64,000 bases of DNA from Rhizobiales bacterium Ga0077525 (GCA_001464835.1 LNDS01000038.1:1-64000); one strand, 5' to 3'; positions 34,281 to 43,611 are shown, numbered from the stretch's first letter. The notes: generated by a model from the letters alone, not told the origin. Made by a program: numbers and translations.

Positions 34281-34295
34281 TTAAGACGCCGCTAA
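34281..34295. promoter_or_regulatory. CtrA-like box upstream of the TadE genes
   Basis: TTAA-GACGCCG-CTAA matches the CtrA consensus TTAA-N7-TTAA except for one base and lies 106-120 bp upstream of the TadE start. Pilus genes are CtrA targets in Caulobacter. A single mismatched site in unscreened DNA is weak evidence. Confidence 0.3.
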
Positions 34296-34324
34296 CCGTT
34301 GCGATGAGCGCAAGCCGCGACCGC

Positions 34325-34801
34325 TCAGCGGGCCGCCGGCGGCGCCCCGCCCGGCGCGCCGCCCGTGCGGCTGCCCGACTGCGACAGGATCGAGCCGAAA
34401 TACGGCGCCGAGTCGCCGAGCGTCAGCCGGCGCTCGCACTCCGGCGCGCAGCTATAGGATTCGCGCTCAACGCCTCTGTAGACCACGACCAGATCGCGGC
34501 TGCCCGGGCCGATCACCTGGATCTGGGTGTCCATCACCACCTTGCCGGCGCGGTCAAGCGCCAGCATGTTGGTCGAGCCGAAGCCCTTGCCGGTCAGCAC
34601 CAGGACGCCGCCGCTTTGCAGCGTGGCGTCGGCGATCAAAGGATTGCCGATGATGATGGTGGCGACGCGCTCTGGCATCTTCATGATGCGCGCTTCGTCG
34701 ACCGAGACGTTGACGGTGTCGGCCTGCGCCGGCGCCGCCAAAACAAGCGCGCCCACCAAAGCACCCAACAACCGGCTGCGACGCCCGAACACGGCCGACA
34801 T
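34325..34801 (-). CDS. Stand-alone CpaC N-terminal (pilus formation) domain protein
   Basis: A 158-aa exported protein (signal peptide about 1-23, LAAPAQA). The body VDEARIMKMPERVATIIIGN ... TLQSGGVLVLTGKGFGSTNM ... DRAGKVV parallels the first domain of CpaC in this window (LPADIKDVLVADPTIANAVV ... GVKIGQTNIFFFDANGKQI). The secretin barrel is absent. A Gly/Pro-rich tail follows a two-cysteine segment (SYSCAPECERR). Start ATG 34801 has GGAG upstream. It may assist or cap the Tad secretin; that is inference. Confidence 0.75.
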   Translation of the reverse strand: MSAVFGRRSRLLGALVGALVLAAPAQADTVNVSVDEARIMKMPERVATIIIGNPLIADATLQSGGVLVLTGKGFGSTNMLALDRAGKVVMDTQIQVIGPGSRDLVVVYRGVERESYSCAPECERRLTLGDSAPYFGSILSQSGSRTGGAPGGAPPAAR

Positions 34802-34941
34802 TGCACTCTCCAACGCTTACGCAACTGACCCGCGGCCATACGCGCCGGGGAACCTCAACAGGCCCTCAGTTGACTGCAAATTGGTGAATGAAGTGCGATT
34901 GTAATTGGTAAACGAGAAGCAAAGATGCGCGCGCTGTCCGC

Positions 34942-35769
34942 CTATTGCCGAAACGGATAGAGCATCTGGCCGCCGAAGCTTTCCGGGAATTCCTTGTCAT
35001 CGACGCCGTATGCGTCGGGCAGTTCGCCCTTCGGCATGTACCAGGTGCCGAACATCAGGTCCCAGATCGGGAAGGTGCCGGCGAAGTTGCTCGAGCCGCC
35101 GCGGTCGGCGGCAGTGTGGTGCCAGCGGTGAAACACCGGGCCGGCCATCACATATTTGAACGGTCCGAGCGTCCAGTTCAGGTTAGCATGCACGAAGGCC
35201 GAGGACGCGGTGGTGAACGGCCCGACCCACAGCATCACGTTCGGGGAAATGCCGGCCAGCAGCAATGCGACATCGACGATGACGGTGCCGAACAGAATGT
35301 TGATCGGATGGAATCGCGCCGCCGAAATCCAGTCCACTTCGGTCGAGGAATGGTGGATGGCGTGGTACTTCCACATCCTGGCGCCGTGATAGAGCCGGTG
35401 GAACCAGTACAGCAGGAAGTCGGAAACGACGAGGAAAACCAAGGCCTGCGCCCACAGCGGCAATTGCGCCAGCGGGCCGAAGCCGTCGTCGAAAAACGCG
35501 ATCAATTCGTCGGAGCCGTGAATGCCGTAGATATAGGCGGCGCCCATCGCCATCAGGCCGATGCGGACGAAGCGCGCCACGGTCGGGATGACGAACCAGT
35601 ACAGGACGTCGGTGACGATCTCGCGCTTGCGCCACCACGGGCTGCCGGGATTGCACGCCGACCAGTGCGTCAGCACCGCGAACACGATGCCCATGGCGAT
35701 CGTGATCGGGATGATCTTGAGGATGGTTTGTCCGGCGACCTGAAAGACGGAAACGAATTCAGCGAGCAT
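34942..35769 (-). CDS. Sterol desaturase / fatty acid hydroxylase family protein
   Basis: A 275-aa integral membrane di-iron enzyme with about four membrane segments and the three histidine clusters: HRLYH, HAIHHSS and HRWHHTA. Family members hydroxylate or desaturate fatty acids, sterols or carotenoids. The substrate here is unknown. It sits inside the Tad locus, between the CpaC-like gene and cpaA, without an obvious role in pili. Confidence 0.85.
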   Translation of the reverse strand: MLAEFVSVFQVAGQTILKIIPITIAMGIVFAVLTHWSACNPGSPWWRKREIVTDVLYWFVIPTVARFVRIGLMAMGAAYIYGIHGSDELIAFFDDGFGPLAQLPLWAQALVFLVVSDFLLYWFHRLYHGARMWKYHAIHHSSTEVDWISAARFHPINILFGTVIVDVALLLAGISPNVMLWVGPFTTASSAFVHANLNWTLGPFKYVMAGPVFHRWHHTAADRGGSSNFAGTFPIWDLMFGTWYMPKGELPDAYGVDDKEFPESFGGQMLYPFRQ

Positions 35770-35990
35770 GTTTTATGGCCTACCGACGGCGAAATCCGAC
35801 CTGTCCGGTATCGCGCCGCCTGGTTAAGAAGCGATGAAGGGGACGCGGACTCCGGGCGCATCCGCCGCAGAACAGCCATGCATCGAAGAACCCTTGCACA
35901 CTGTGGAAAGCTTTTGTGTGCGACGCCGCTAACCGATCGGCAACTATCCTGCGCGTAAATGACCGCGGCGACCGCGCCGAAGGAAAAGCC

Positions 35991-36494
35991 ATGACGCTCA
36001 CCGATACGATCCGGCTGCTGTTGTTCCCGGCGCTGATGGCTTTTGCCGCCTCCAGCGACCTCTTCACCATGACGATTTCGAACCGGCTGTCGCTGGCGCT
36101 GGCCGGCGGCTTCGCGCTGCTGGCGATCGTCACCGGCATGAGCCTGCCCGCGCTCGGACTGCATCTCGCCGCCGGCGCGCTGGTGCTGGTCGTGACGTTC
36201 GGCTTCTTCACGCGCGGCTGGATCGGCGGCGGCGACGCCAAGCTGGCGGCCGCGACCGCGCTGTGGTTCGGCTTCGATCACCTGCTCGACTATGTGACTT
36301 ACGCCTCGCTGTTCGGCGGCGTTCTGACTTTGGCGCTGCTCCAGTTCCGCAAATTGCCGTTGCCGGCGGCGATGGCGCGACAGAAATGGATCATGCGCCT
36401 GCACGAAAGCGACGGCGGCATTCCCTATGGCATTGCACTCGCCGCCGCGGCGCTCATCATCTATCCGAAAACCGGATGGATGGCCGGACTCTGA
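35991..36494 (+). CDS. cpaA: CpaA/TadV prepilin peptidase (A24)
   Basis: A 167-aa short A24 aspartic peptidase with about five membrane helices. The two catalytic Asp motifs are visible: SSDLFTMTISN (about 21-31) and IGGGDAKLAA (about 80-89). It cleaves and matures Flp and TadE prepilins. There is no N-terminal methylase domain, as usual for CpaA. The start is ATG 35991 with AAGGAAAAG upstream. Confidence 0.93.
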   Translation: MTLTDTIRLLLFPALMAFAASSDLFTMTISNRLSLALAGGFALLAIVTGMSLPALGLHLAAGALVLVVTFGFFTRGWIGGGDAKLAAATALWFGFDHLLDYVTYASLFGGVLTLALLQFRKLPLPAAMARQKWIMRLHESDGGIPYGIALAAAALIIYPKTGWMAGL

Positions 36495-36701
36495 ATTTGA
36501 TTTTGAATCTTAATTCGAAATTTAAATTGAGTTCTAATTTTTAGTTTCGTGCACTGCCGCAACACTATATTAACTCGATTTAGTCACCGCTCCTTAACCA
36601 TGCCTTGACCTTTAGCTGGTCAAATCCCGTGTAAGCGACCGCCTCGGTCGCCATGTGGATTAAGCGGCCAATCCGGCCGCTCTGTCGGTGAGAGTGAGCG
36701 T
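36495..36701. other. AT-rich cpaA-cpaB intergenic region
   Basis: Just over 200 bp with a strongly AT-rich left part (36497-36545: repeated AATTTGA/AATTGAG-type words). No Flp pilin ORF is present although this is a common position for one. A CtrA-like site lies at 36594-36608, about 95 bp before cpaB, so this is probably the promoter of the cpaB-tadC operon. Confidence 0.5.
36594..36608. promoter_or_regulatory. CtrA-like box upstream of cpaB
   Basis: TTAA-CCATGCC-TTGA differs from the CtrA consensus TTAA-N7-TTAA in one base, and its left half TTAACCAT is the classic half-site. It lies about 95 bp upstream of the cpaB ATG. Confidence 0.45.
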
Positions 36702-37475
36702 ATGAAAGCCGCGCGTCTAGTCGTTCTGACGGTCGCCATCGGTGCCGGTGGCATTGCTGCGATGTTGGCCGGCCGTTCGGAAAAGCCCCCGGAGACCGAG
36801 GTCGCCGCGCCGGCCGTCCCCGAAACCATCGATATCCTGGTGGCGCGGTCCGACATTCCGATGGGCTTCACTTTGTCGCCCAACGAAATTCAATGGCAGG
36901 CCTGGCCGGCCAGCGCCGCCACCGGCAACTTCATTCGCAAGCCCGACCGTCCCGGCGCGATTGAAAATCTTTCCGGTCAGATCGCGCGCGTGCCCTTCGT
37001 CGCCGGCGAACCGATCCGCGAACAAAAGCTAGTGAACGCCAAGGGCTCCGGCTTCATGGCCGCGATCCTGCCGACCGGCATGCGCGCCGTCTCGACCTTG
37101 ATCCGCCCGGAGACCGGCGCCGCCGGCTTCATCCTGCCCAATGACCGGGTCGATGTCATCCTGACGCGCCGCGACGGCGACCGCAGCGGCGCCTCGCCAA
37201 CCGAAACCATTCTCAGCAATATCCGCGTTCTGGCGATCGACCAGAACATCGAGGAAAAAGGCGGCCAGAAGGTGATGGCCGGCTCGACCGCGACGCTCGA
37301 ACTGAGCCAGCAACAGGCAGAATTGCTGTCGCAAGGCCAGTCGCAGGGCCAGATCAGCCTGTCGCTGCGCAGCATCACTGACGCCTCGCAAAAGCCCGAC
37401 ACGACCGAAGACACGCGCCGCGGCGGCGTCAACATCGTTCGTTTCGGTGTCGGCACAATAACGACGCCCCGGTGA
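36702..37475 (+). CDS. cpaB: Flp pilus assembly protein CpaB
   Basis: A 257-aa RcpC/CpaB protein with an N-terminal signal anchor (about 5-22) followed by a SAF/antifreeze-like domain (ILVARSDIPMGFTLSPNEIQ ... FVAGEPIREQKLV) and the RcpC core (GMRAVSTLIRPETGAAGFIL, NDRVDVILTRR). It acts in the periplasm with the CpaC secretin. It is first in the cpaB-C-D-E-F-tadB-C run. Confidence 0.92.
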   Translation: MKAARLVVLTVAIGAGGIAAMLAGRSEKPPETEVAAPAVPETIDILVARSDIPMGFTLSPNEIQWQAWPASAATGNFIRKPDRPGAIENLSGQIARVPFVAGEPIREQKLVNAKGSGFMAAILPTGMRAVSTLIRPETGAAGFILPNDRVDVILTRRDGDRSGASPTETILSNIRVLAIDQNIEEKGGQKVMAGSTATLELSQQQAELLSQGQSQGQISLSLRSITDASQKPDTTEDTRRGGVNIVRFGVGTITTPR

Positions 37476-37534
37476 GGTTTCACCGGGGACGCAAAGAAAC
37501 ATCGGGACGTAATCGAGTTGGGGACGTAACTGAC

Positions 37535-38995
37535 ATGGCCAAGGCAATTGCCAAAAGCACTGTGATCCGCGGAGCGATGGCCATAGCGATCGCCGGCGTT
37601 TCGCTGGCGACGATGCACATCGCGCGTGCCGCCGATCCGGCCCCGACGCAGGTCATCCAGGTCGCCGCCAGCGAAGCGACGTCGCGCTTCGTGCCGCTCG
37701 GCATCGGCAAATCCGTCGCCATCGACCTGCCCGCCGACATCAAGGATGTGCTGGTCGCCGACCCGACCATCGCCAATGCCGTGGTGCGCTCGTCGCGCCG
37801 CGTCTACATGATCGGCGTCAAGATCGGCCAGACCAACATTTTCTTCTTCGACGCCAACGGCAAGCAGATCGCCGGCTTCGATATCGCGGTGACGCGCGAC
37901 CTCAACGGCCTGCGCGCCGCGCTCAGGCAATCCATGCCGGACGCCGACATCCGCATCGAAGGCGTCAATGACGGCGTGATGCTCACCGGCTCCGCCGCCA
38001 GCGCCGCCGAGGCGCAGCAGGCCTTCGATCTCGCCTCGCGGCTGGTCGGCGACACCGCCAAGGTCGTCAACGGCATCGCGGTGCGCGGCCGCGATCAGGT
38101 CATGCTCAAGGTGACGGTCGCCGAAGTGCGCCGCGACGTCATCAAGCAGCTCGGCGTCGACCTCTCCGGCAGCTTCAATTACGGCTCGTCGGTGGTCAAT
38201 CTCAACACCCAGAACGCCTTTTCCGCCACCGGCCAGACGCTCAGCAACAGTGCGCTCACCGGCAATCTCAAGGGTGTCACCGCCACGTTGCGGGCGATGG
38301 ACCGCGCCGGCGTTCTGCGCACTTTGGCCGAGCCGAACCTGACGGCGATTTCCGGCGAAACCGCGAGCTTCGTCGTCGGCGGCGAATTCCCGATTCCCAA
38401 CGGCCTCTCCTGCGACACCACCAAATCGCCGCCGGTCTGTCAGGCGCAGGTGGATTTCAAGAAATTCGGCGTCAGCCTGGTGTTCACCCCGGTCGTGCTG
38501 ACCGAAGGCCGCATCAGCCTGAAGGTCATGACCGAAGTCTCCGACTTGTCGACCGACAACGGCTTGACACTGTCGGTTCCCGGCTCGACGCAAACCTTGA
38601 CCATCCCGTCGATCTCGACGCGGCGCGCCGAAACCACCGTGGAAATTCCCTCGGGCGGTTCGCTGGCGCTGGCCGGCATGATCCAGGAAAAGACCAAGTC
38701 GCAAATCAACGGCGTTCCCGGCCTGATGCAATTGCCGATCCTCGGCGCGCTGTTCAAGAGCCGCGACTACATCAACAACCAGACCGAGCTGGTCGTGATC
38801 GTGACGCCCTACATGGTGCACGCGGTCGCGGCGAAACAATTGTCGCGGCCGGACGACGGCTTTGCCGACGCGAGCGACCCCTCGTCGGCGCTGCTCGGCC
38901 GCCTGAACCGCATCTACGGCAGCAACACGACCAAGCCCGAACCGCAACAACCCGGTTCGAACCAGCGCGGCAAATACGGTTTCATTCTCGATTGA
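37535..38995 (+). CDS. cpaC: Flp pilus outer-membrane secretin CpaC
   Basis: A 486-aa secretin with a signal peptide (about 1-33, ending IARAA). An N-terminal pilus-formation domain (about 50-120) is followed by a BON-like region (DADIRIEGVNDGVMLTGSAA) and the type II/III secretin core with ISGETASFVVGGEFPIPNG and VPGLMQLPILGALFKSRDY. It forms the outer-membrane channel for the Flp pilus. The start is ATG 37535 (MAKAIAKS), 59 bp after cpaB. Confidence 0.95.
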   Translation: MAKAIAKSTVIRGAMAIAIAGVSLATMHIARAADPAPTQVIQVAASEATSRFVPLGIGKSVAIDLPADIKDVLVADPTIANAVVRSSRRVYMIGVKIGQTNIFFFDANGKQIAGFDIAVTRDLNGLRAALRQSMPDADIRIEGVNDGVMLTGSAASAAEAQQAFDLASRLVGDTAKVVNGIAVRGRDQVMLKVTVAEVRRDVIKQLGVDLSGSFNYGSSVVNLNTQNAFSATGQTLSNSALTGNLKGVTATLRAMDRAGVLRTLAEPNLTAISGETASFVVGGEFPIPNGLSCDTTKSPPVCQAQVDFKKFGVSLVFTPVVLTEGRISLKVMTEVSDLSTDNGLTLSVPGSTQTLTIPSISTRRAETTVEIPSGGSLALAGMIQEKTKSQINGVPGLMQLPILGALFKSRDYINNQTELVVIVTPYMVHAVAAKQLSRPDDGFADASDPSSALLGRLNRIYGSNTTKPEPQQPGSNQRGKYGFILD

Positions 38996-39012
38996 GCGGC
39001 GGAGACGGTTCG

Positions 39013-39753
39013 ATGACAGCACTCTACACGGCGATGGCAGGACGGCGCGGCCGCGCCGCTTTACGCCTGGTCGCGGCCGGTTGCCTCGCCACGCTGCTTT
39101 CCGGCTGCTATCAATCGCAGACCGCCCGGCAGGCCTATGCGCATGATTACCGCGAGCGCCATCCGATCACCTTGAAGGAAGGCGACCGGCGCGTCGAAAT
39201 CTTCCTCGGCCGCAATCGCGGCGGGCTCAACCCGGCGCAGCGCGCCGACGTGCTGTCGTTCGCGCAATTGTGGAAGCGCGAAGCCACCAGCGGCATCGTC
39301 ATCGACGTGCCGAAGGGCGGGCCAACCGAGCATGCCGCCAACGAGTCGATGCGCGAGGTTCATTCGATCCTCGCCGCCTCCGGCGTGCCGCGCAACGCGG
39401 TCTATGTGCGCAACTACCGGCCGCCGGCGACGTCGCTGGTCAGCATCAAGATCAATTACACCCGGATGGTTGCCGAAGCGGGACCGTGCGGCCAGTGGCC
39501 GGAAAATCTCGGCCCCGGCCAGGACGCCAGCTATCAGGACAACCGGCCGTACCATAATCTCGGGTGCGCCTATCAGCGCAACATGGCCGCAATGATCGAC
39601 AATCCGGCCGACCTGGTGCAGCCGCGCGGCGAGACGCCGGCCTATACGGCGCGCCGCTCGATCGCGATGGACAAATACCGCAAGGGCGAGAACCCGTCCG
39701 GCGCCGGCGCGCCGGCCTTCGACACCAGCAAAATCAGCGAAATCGGCAAATGA
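39013..39753 (+). CDS. cpaD: Pilus assembly lipoprotein CpaD
   Basis: A 246-aa lipoprotein: signal with lipobox LLSGC (Cys about 32), then the CpaD domain (DYRERHPITLKEGDRRVEIF ... GGLNPAQRADVLSFAQLW ... NLGCAYQRNMAAMIDNPADL). It supports secretin assembly at the outer membrane. Start ATG 39013 has GGAG upstream; an in-frame TTG overlapping the cpaC stop is less likely. ATGA overlap with cpaE. Confidence 0.92.
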   Translation: MTALYTAMAGRRGRAALRLVAAGCLATLLSGCYQSQTARQAYAHDYRERHPITLKEGDRRVEIFLGRNRGGLNPAQRADVLSFAQLWKREATSGIVIDVPKGGPTEHAANESMREVHSILAASGVPRNAVYVRNYRPPATSLVSIKINYTRMVAEAGPCGQWPENLGPGQDASYQDNRPYHNLGCAYQRNMAAMIDNPADLVQPRGETPAYTARRSIAMDKYRKGENPSGAGAPAFDTSKISEIGK

Positions 39754-41033
39754 TCAAGCACGCCAGTCAGGTCGCAGTCGCGCAGGATGAGCCGATGCCG
39801 GCGGAGGCTATCGCCGCGCCGGAAGAACATATCGCGCCGGCGCCGCGCGTCTCGGTGCAGGCGTTTTGCGAAACGGTCGAGACCGCCGCCGCCGTGCAAG
39901 CGGCCGGCGAGGATCGCCGGCTCGGCAAGGCGCATGTCAAAATCCAGATGGGCGGCGCCACCGCCGCCGTCGAGGCCTATCGCAGCGCGCCGACGCCGAA
40001 CGTGATCCTGATCGAAGCGGAGAGCCGCGGCGATTCCATTCTCGGCCGGCTCGACCAGCTCGCCGAAGTCTGCGACGCCGGCACCCGCGTCATCGTGGTC
40101 GGCCGCATCAACGATGTGACGTTGTACCGCGAACTGACGCGGCGCGGCGTCAGCGACTACCTGATCGCGCCGGTCGGCACCATCGACGTCGTGCGCGCCA
40201 TCTGCGGCCTGTTCTCGTCGCCCGAAGCCAAGCCGGTCGGCCGCATCATCGCCGTGGTCGGCGCCAAAGGCGGCGTCGGCGCCTCGACCGTCGCGCACAA
40301 TATCGGCTGGGCGATCGCCCGCGACCTGGCGCTGGATTCGGTCGTCACCGATCTCGATCTCGCCTTCGGCACCGCCGGCCTCGACTACAATCAGGACCCG
40401 CCGCAGGGCATCGCCGACGCGGTGTTCTCGCCGGACCGCATCGATACCGCCTTCATCGACCGGCTGCTGTCGAAATGCACCGAGCATCTCAGCCTGCTGG
40501 CGGCGCCGGCAACGCTGGACCGCGTCTACGATTTCGGTCCCGAGGCTTTCGATTCCATTCTCGATTCGATGCGCTCGTCGATTCCCTGCGTCGTGCTCGA
40601 CGTGCCGCATATGTGGTCGGGCTGGACCAAGCGGCTTTTGGTCAGCGCCGACGAAATTCTCGTCGTCGCCGGTCCCGATCTTGCCAATCTGCGCAACGCC
40701 AAGAACATGGTCGATCTGTTGCGCGCGGCGCGGCCGAACGATCATCGCCCGCATTACTGCCTCAACCAGGTCGGCGTGCCGAAACGCCCGGAAATCGCGC
40801 CGGGCGACTTCGCCAAGGCGCTGGAAGACGAACCTTTGGTCATCATCCCGTTCGAGCCGCAATTGTTCGGCACCGCCGCCAATAACGGCCAGATGATTGC
40901 CGAGGTGTCGTCGAGCCACAAGACGGCGGACCTGTTCCGCCAGATGGCCCAGGTGTTGACCGGGCGCGCCGAAGCCAAGCGCGCGCGCACCGGATTGCTG
41001 TCGCCGCTGCTGTCGAAGCTGATGAAACGATAA
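39750..41033 (+). CDS. cpaE: Pilus assembly ATPase-like protein CpaE/TadZ
   Basis: A 427-aa protein. A receiver-like N-terminal domain (PNVILIEAES, VIVVGRINDVTLYRELTRRG) is followed by a MinD/ParA-type ATPase core. The P-loop is deviant: VVGAKGGVGASTVAHNIG keeps the signature KGG Lys but has Ala in place of the second Lys, as known for TadZ. DLDLAFGTAGLD and CVVLDVP are the following motifs. TadZ proteins localise pilus machinery to the cell pole. The ATG overlaps the cpaD stop. Confidence 0.93.
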   Translation: MIKHASQVAVAQDEPMPAEAIAAPEEHIAPAPRVSVQAFCETVETAAAVQAAGEDRRLGKAHVKIQMGGATAAVEAYRSAPTPNVILIEAESRGDSILGRLDQLAEVCDAGTRVIVVGRINDVTLYRELTRRGVSDYLIAPVGTIDVVRAICGLFSSPEAKPVGRIIAVVGAKGGVGASTVAHNIGWAIARDLALDSVVTDLDLAFGTAGLDYNQDPPQGIADAVFSPDRIDTAFIDRLLSKCTEHLSLLAAPATLDRVYDFGPEAFDSILDSMRSSIPCVVLDVPHMWSGWTKRLLVSADEILVVAGPDLANLRNAKNMVDLLRAARPNDHRPHYCLNQVGVPKRPEIAPGDFAKALEDEPLVIIPFEPQLFGTAANNGQMIAEVSSSHKTADLFRQMAQVLTGRAEAKRARTGLLSPLLSKLMKR

Positions 41034-41082
41034 GACGCCTTCGGCCCGAAGACGTCTTGTGAGTTGTCTGGAGTAACTTGCC

Positions 41083-42630
41083 TTGTTCGGAAAGCGTAGC
41101 GGAGCCAATGAAGCGCGCAGCCCGGCGCCCGTAGCCCATGTGGCGGCGGCGCCCGTTGCCGCGCCTGCCGCACCGGTGGCGGAGCCGCAGAAGTCGACCA
41201 CCGGCGCCGCGATGGAAACCGGCCGCACGCCGTTTCCGTCCGATGGATTGGGCGCGCCTCTGGTGCCGGCGCCGGCGCCGACGCGCGCGCCGTCGGCCCA
41301 TACGATGGTGCCGACCTCGGTCGATTCGCGGCGTTCGGAAGCCTATTACACCACCAAGAGCACGATTTTCGGCGCGCTGATCGAGGCCATCGATCTGGCG
41401 CAACTGGCGCGCCTCGACGTCGATTCGGCGCGCGAGGAAATCCGCGACATCGTCAACGAGATCATCTCGATCAAGAACATCGTGATGTCGATCTCCGAGC
41501 AGGAAGAACTGCTCGACGACATCTGCAATGACGTTCTCGGCTTCGGCCCGCTCGAGCCGCTGCTGTCGCGCGACGACATCTCCGACATCATGGTCAACGG
41601 CTCGGGCACGGTCTATATCGAAGTCAAGGGCAAGATCCAGCGCACCGGCATCCGCTTCCGCGACAACCAGCAGCTCCTGAACATCTGCCAGCGCATCGTC
41701 AGCCAGATCGGCCGCCGCGTCGACGAAAGCTCGCCGATTTGCGACGCGCGTTTGCCGGACGGTTCTCGTGTGAACGCGATCGTCCCGCCGCTGGCTATCG
41801 ACGGCCCCGCGCTCACCATTCGTAAGTTCAAGAAGGACAAGCTGACGCTCGATCAGCTGGTCAAGTTCGGCTCGATCACCGAACAGGGCGCCGAAGTGTT
41901 GCGCATCATCGGTCGCTGCCGGGTGAATTGCCTGATCTCCGGCGGCACCGGCTCCGGCAAAACCACGCTGCTGAATTGCCTGACGCAGTTCATCGACGAC
42001 GACGAGCGCGTCATCACCTGCGAAGACGCCGCCGAATTGCAGTTGCAGCAGCCGCATGTGGTGCGTCTGGAAACCCGCCCGCCCAATCTCGAAGGCGAAG
42101 GCCAGGTCACCATGCGCGACCTCGTCAAGAACTGCCTGCGTATGCGCCCGGAACGCATCATCGTCGGCGAAGTGCGCGGACCCGAAGCGTTCGATCTGCT
42201 GCAAGCCATGAACACCGGTCATGACGGTTCGATGGGCACGCTGCACGCCAATACGCCGCGCGAAGGCCTGTCGCGCCTCGAATCGATGATCACCATGGGC
42301 GGCTTCTCGCTGCCGTCGAAGACCATCCGCGAAATGATCACGGGCTCCGTGGACGTCGTGATCCAGGCCGCGCGCCTGCGCGACGGTTCGCGCCGCATCA
42401 CCCACATCACCGAGGTGATGGGCATGGAAGGCGAAGTCATCATTACGCAGGACCTGTTCGTCTACGACATGACCGGCGAAGACGCGCAGGGCAACATCAT
42501 CGGCCGCCACAAATCGACCGGCATCGGCCGCCCGCGCTTCTGGGACCGCGCCCGCTATTACGGCGAGGAAAAGCGCCTGGCCGCCGCGCTCGACGCCGCC
42601 GAATCCATCAACGACCCGATGAACAACTGA
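41083..42630 (+). CDS. cpaF: Flp pilus assembly ATPase CpaF/TadA
   Basis: A 515-aa secretion ATPase. An Ala/Pro-rich N-terminus is followed by VLGFGPLEPLLSRDDISDIM, Walker A GGTGSGKTTLLN, the Asp box RVITCEDAAELQL, Walker B GEVRGPEAFDLLQAM and the His box GSMGTLHANT. It drives pilin polymerisation as a hexamer under the inner-membrane TadB/TadC platform. The start is TTG 41083 with CTGGAG about 12 nt upstream. Confidence 0.95.
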   Translation: MFGKRSGANEARSPAPVAHVAAAPVAAPAAPVAEPQKSTTGAAMETGRTPFPSDGLGAPLVPAPAPTRAPSAHTMVPTSVDSRRSEAYYTTKSTIFGALIEAIDLAQLARLDVDSAREEIRDIVNEIISIKNIVMSISEQEELLDDICNDVLGFGPLEPLLSRDDISDIMVNGSGTVYIEVKGKIQRTGIRFRDNQQLLNICQRIVSQIGRRVDESSPICDARLPDGSRVNAIVPPLAIDGPALTIRKFKKDKLTLDQLVKFGSITEQGAEVLRIIGRCRVNCLISGGTGSGKTTLLNCLTQFIDDDERVITCEDAAELQLQQPHVVRLETRPPNLEGEGQVTMRDLVKNCLRMRPERIIVGEVRGPEAFDLLQAMNTGHDGSMGTLHANTPREGLSRLESMITMGGFSLPSKTIREMITGSVDVVIQAARLRDGSRRITHITEVMGMEGEVIITQDLFVYDMTGEDAQGNIIGRHKSTGIGRPRFWDRARYYGEEKRLAAALDAAESINDPMNN

Positions 42631-42642
42631 CCGGAGGGGACC

Positions 42643-43611
42643 ATGGATTCACTCGCGGTCTTCTTCCTCGCGGCCACCGCCGTCGGCGGGCTGGTTTATG
42701 TTTTCGTCTATCCGATTCTGTCGGGTGAACGAAAGGCAGAGAAGCGCGTCGCCAGCGTCGCCCGAGCCGAGCCCGCCGCGCGCGTCTCGCGCGGTGCGCA
42801 GCGTTCGCGCCGCGACGTCGTCGAAAGCTCGCTGAAAGAGGTCGAGGAACGGCACAAGAACACCAAGAGCCCGCCGCTGTCGGTGCGCATCGCGCAATCG
42901 GGCCTGACCTGGTCGAAGCGGACCTACTTCATCGTTTCGGCCATCGTCGGCGTCGTCATGTTCGTGGCCGGCTTGATCGGTCAGGTCGGCCTGCCGGTCG
43001 CCGCGGCGCTCGGTTTTGCCGGCGCCTTCGGCCTGCCGCGCTGGCTGCTGTCGTACTTCAAGAAACGGCGCGAAGCCAAATTCCTCAACGCTTTTCCCGA
43101 CGCCGTCGACGTCGTCGTGCGCGGCGTCAAGGCCGGCCTGCCGCTGCTCGATTGTCTGAAAATGATCAGCGCCGAAGCGCCGGAACCGGTCAAATCCGAA
43201 TTCCGCGCCATCGTCGAAACCCAGGCGATCGGCATCCCGCTCGGCGAAGCCTGCGGCAAGCTGTACGAGCGCATGCCGCTGCCGGAGGCCAACTTCTTCG
43301 GCATCGTCATCGGCATTCAGCAGCGGGCCGGCGGCAATCTCGCCGAAGCGCTCGGCAATCTGTCGCGCGTGCTGCGCGACCGCAAAAAGATGAAGGGCAA
43401 GATTCAGGCGATGTCGCAGGAAGCAAAAGCCTCGGCTTCGATCATCGGCGCATTGCCGGTCTGCGTCATGACGCTGGTCTGGATATCGAGCCCGCAATAC
43501 ATCAGCCTGCTGTTCACCGAGCCGATGGGCCACATCATGCTCGCCGGCTCCGCCATGTGGATGTCATGCGGCGTTCTGGTGATGAAGAAGATGATCAATT
43601 TCGACTTCTAG
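42643..43611 (+). CDS. tadB: Inner-membrane platform protein TadB
   Basis: A 322-aa T2SF-domain protein with membrane helices at about 3-22, 88-130 and 265-318. The cytoplasmic GspF-like core reads FPDAVDVVVRGVKAGLPLLD ... FGIVIGIQQRAGGNLAEALG ... MSQEAKASASIIGALPV. It forms the pilus assembly platform with TadC. It lies 12 bp after cpaF and has a strong GGAGGGG ribosome binding site. Confidence 0.93.
   Translation: MDSLAVFFLAATAVGGLVYVFVYPILSGERKAEKRVASVARAEPAARVSRGAQRSRRDVVESSLKEVEERHKNTKSPPLSVRIAQSGLTWSKRTYFIVSAIVGVVMFVAGLIGQVGLPVAAALGFAGAFGLPRWLLSYFKKRREAKFLNAFPDAVDVVVRGVKAGLPLLDCLKMISAEAPEPVKSEFRAIVETQAIGIPLGEACGKLYERMPLPEANFFGIVIGIQQRAGGNLAEALGNLSRVLRDRKKMKGKIQAMSQEAKASASIIGALPVCVMTLVWISSPQYISLLFTEPMGHIMLAGSAMWMSCGVLVMKKMINFDF

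Noticed and set aside
36977..39022. 681-codon open frame on the minus strand opposite cpaB/cpaC
   Set aside because: A high-GC shadow of cpaC: no start signal or domain, His/Arg/Asp-rich composition, and the plus-strand genes have strong family motifs.
39642..41228. 528-codon minus-strand frame opposite cpaE
   Set aside because: No recognisable domain and directly opposite a conserved ATPase gene.
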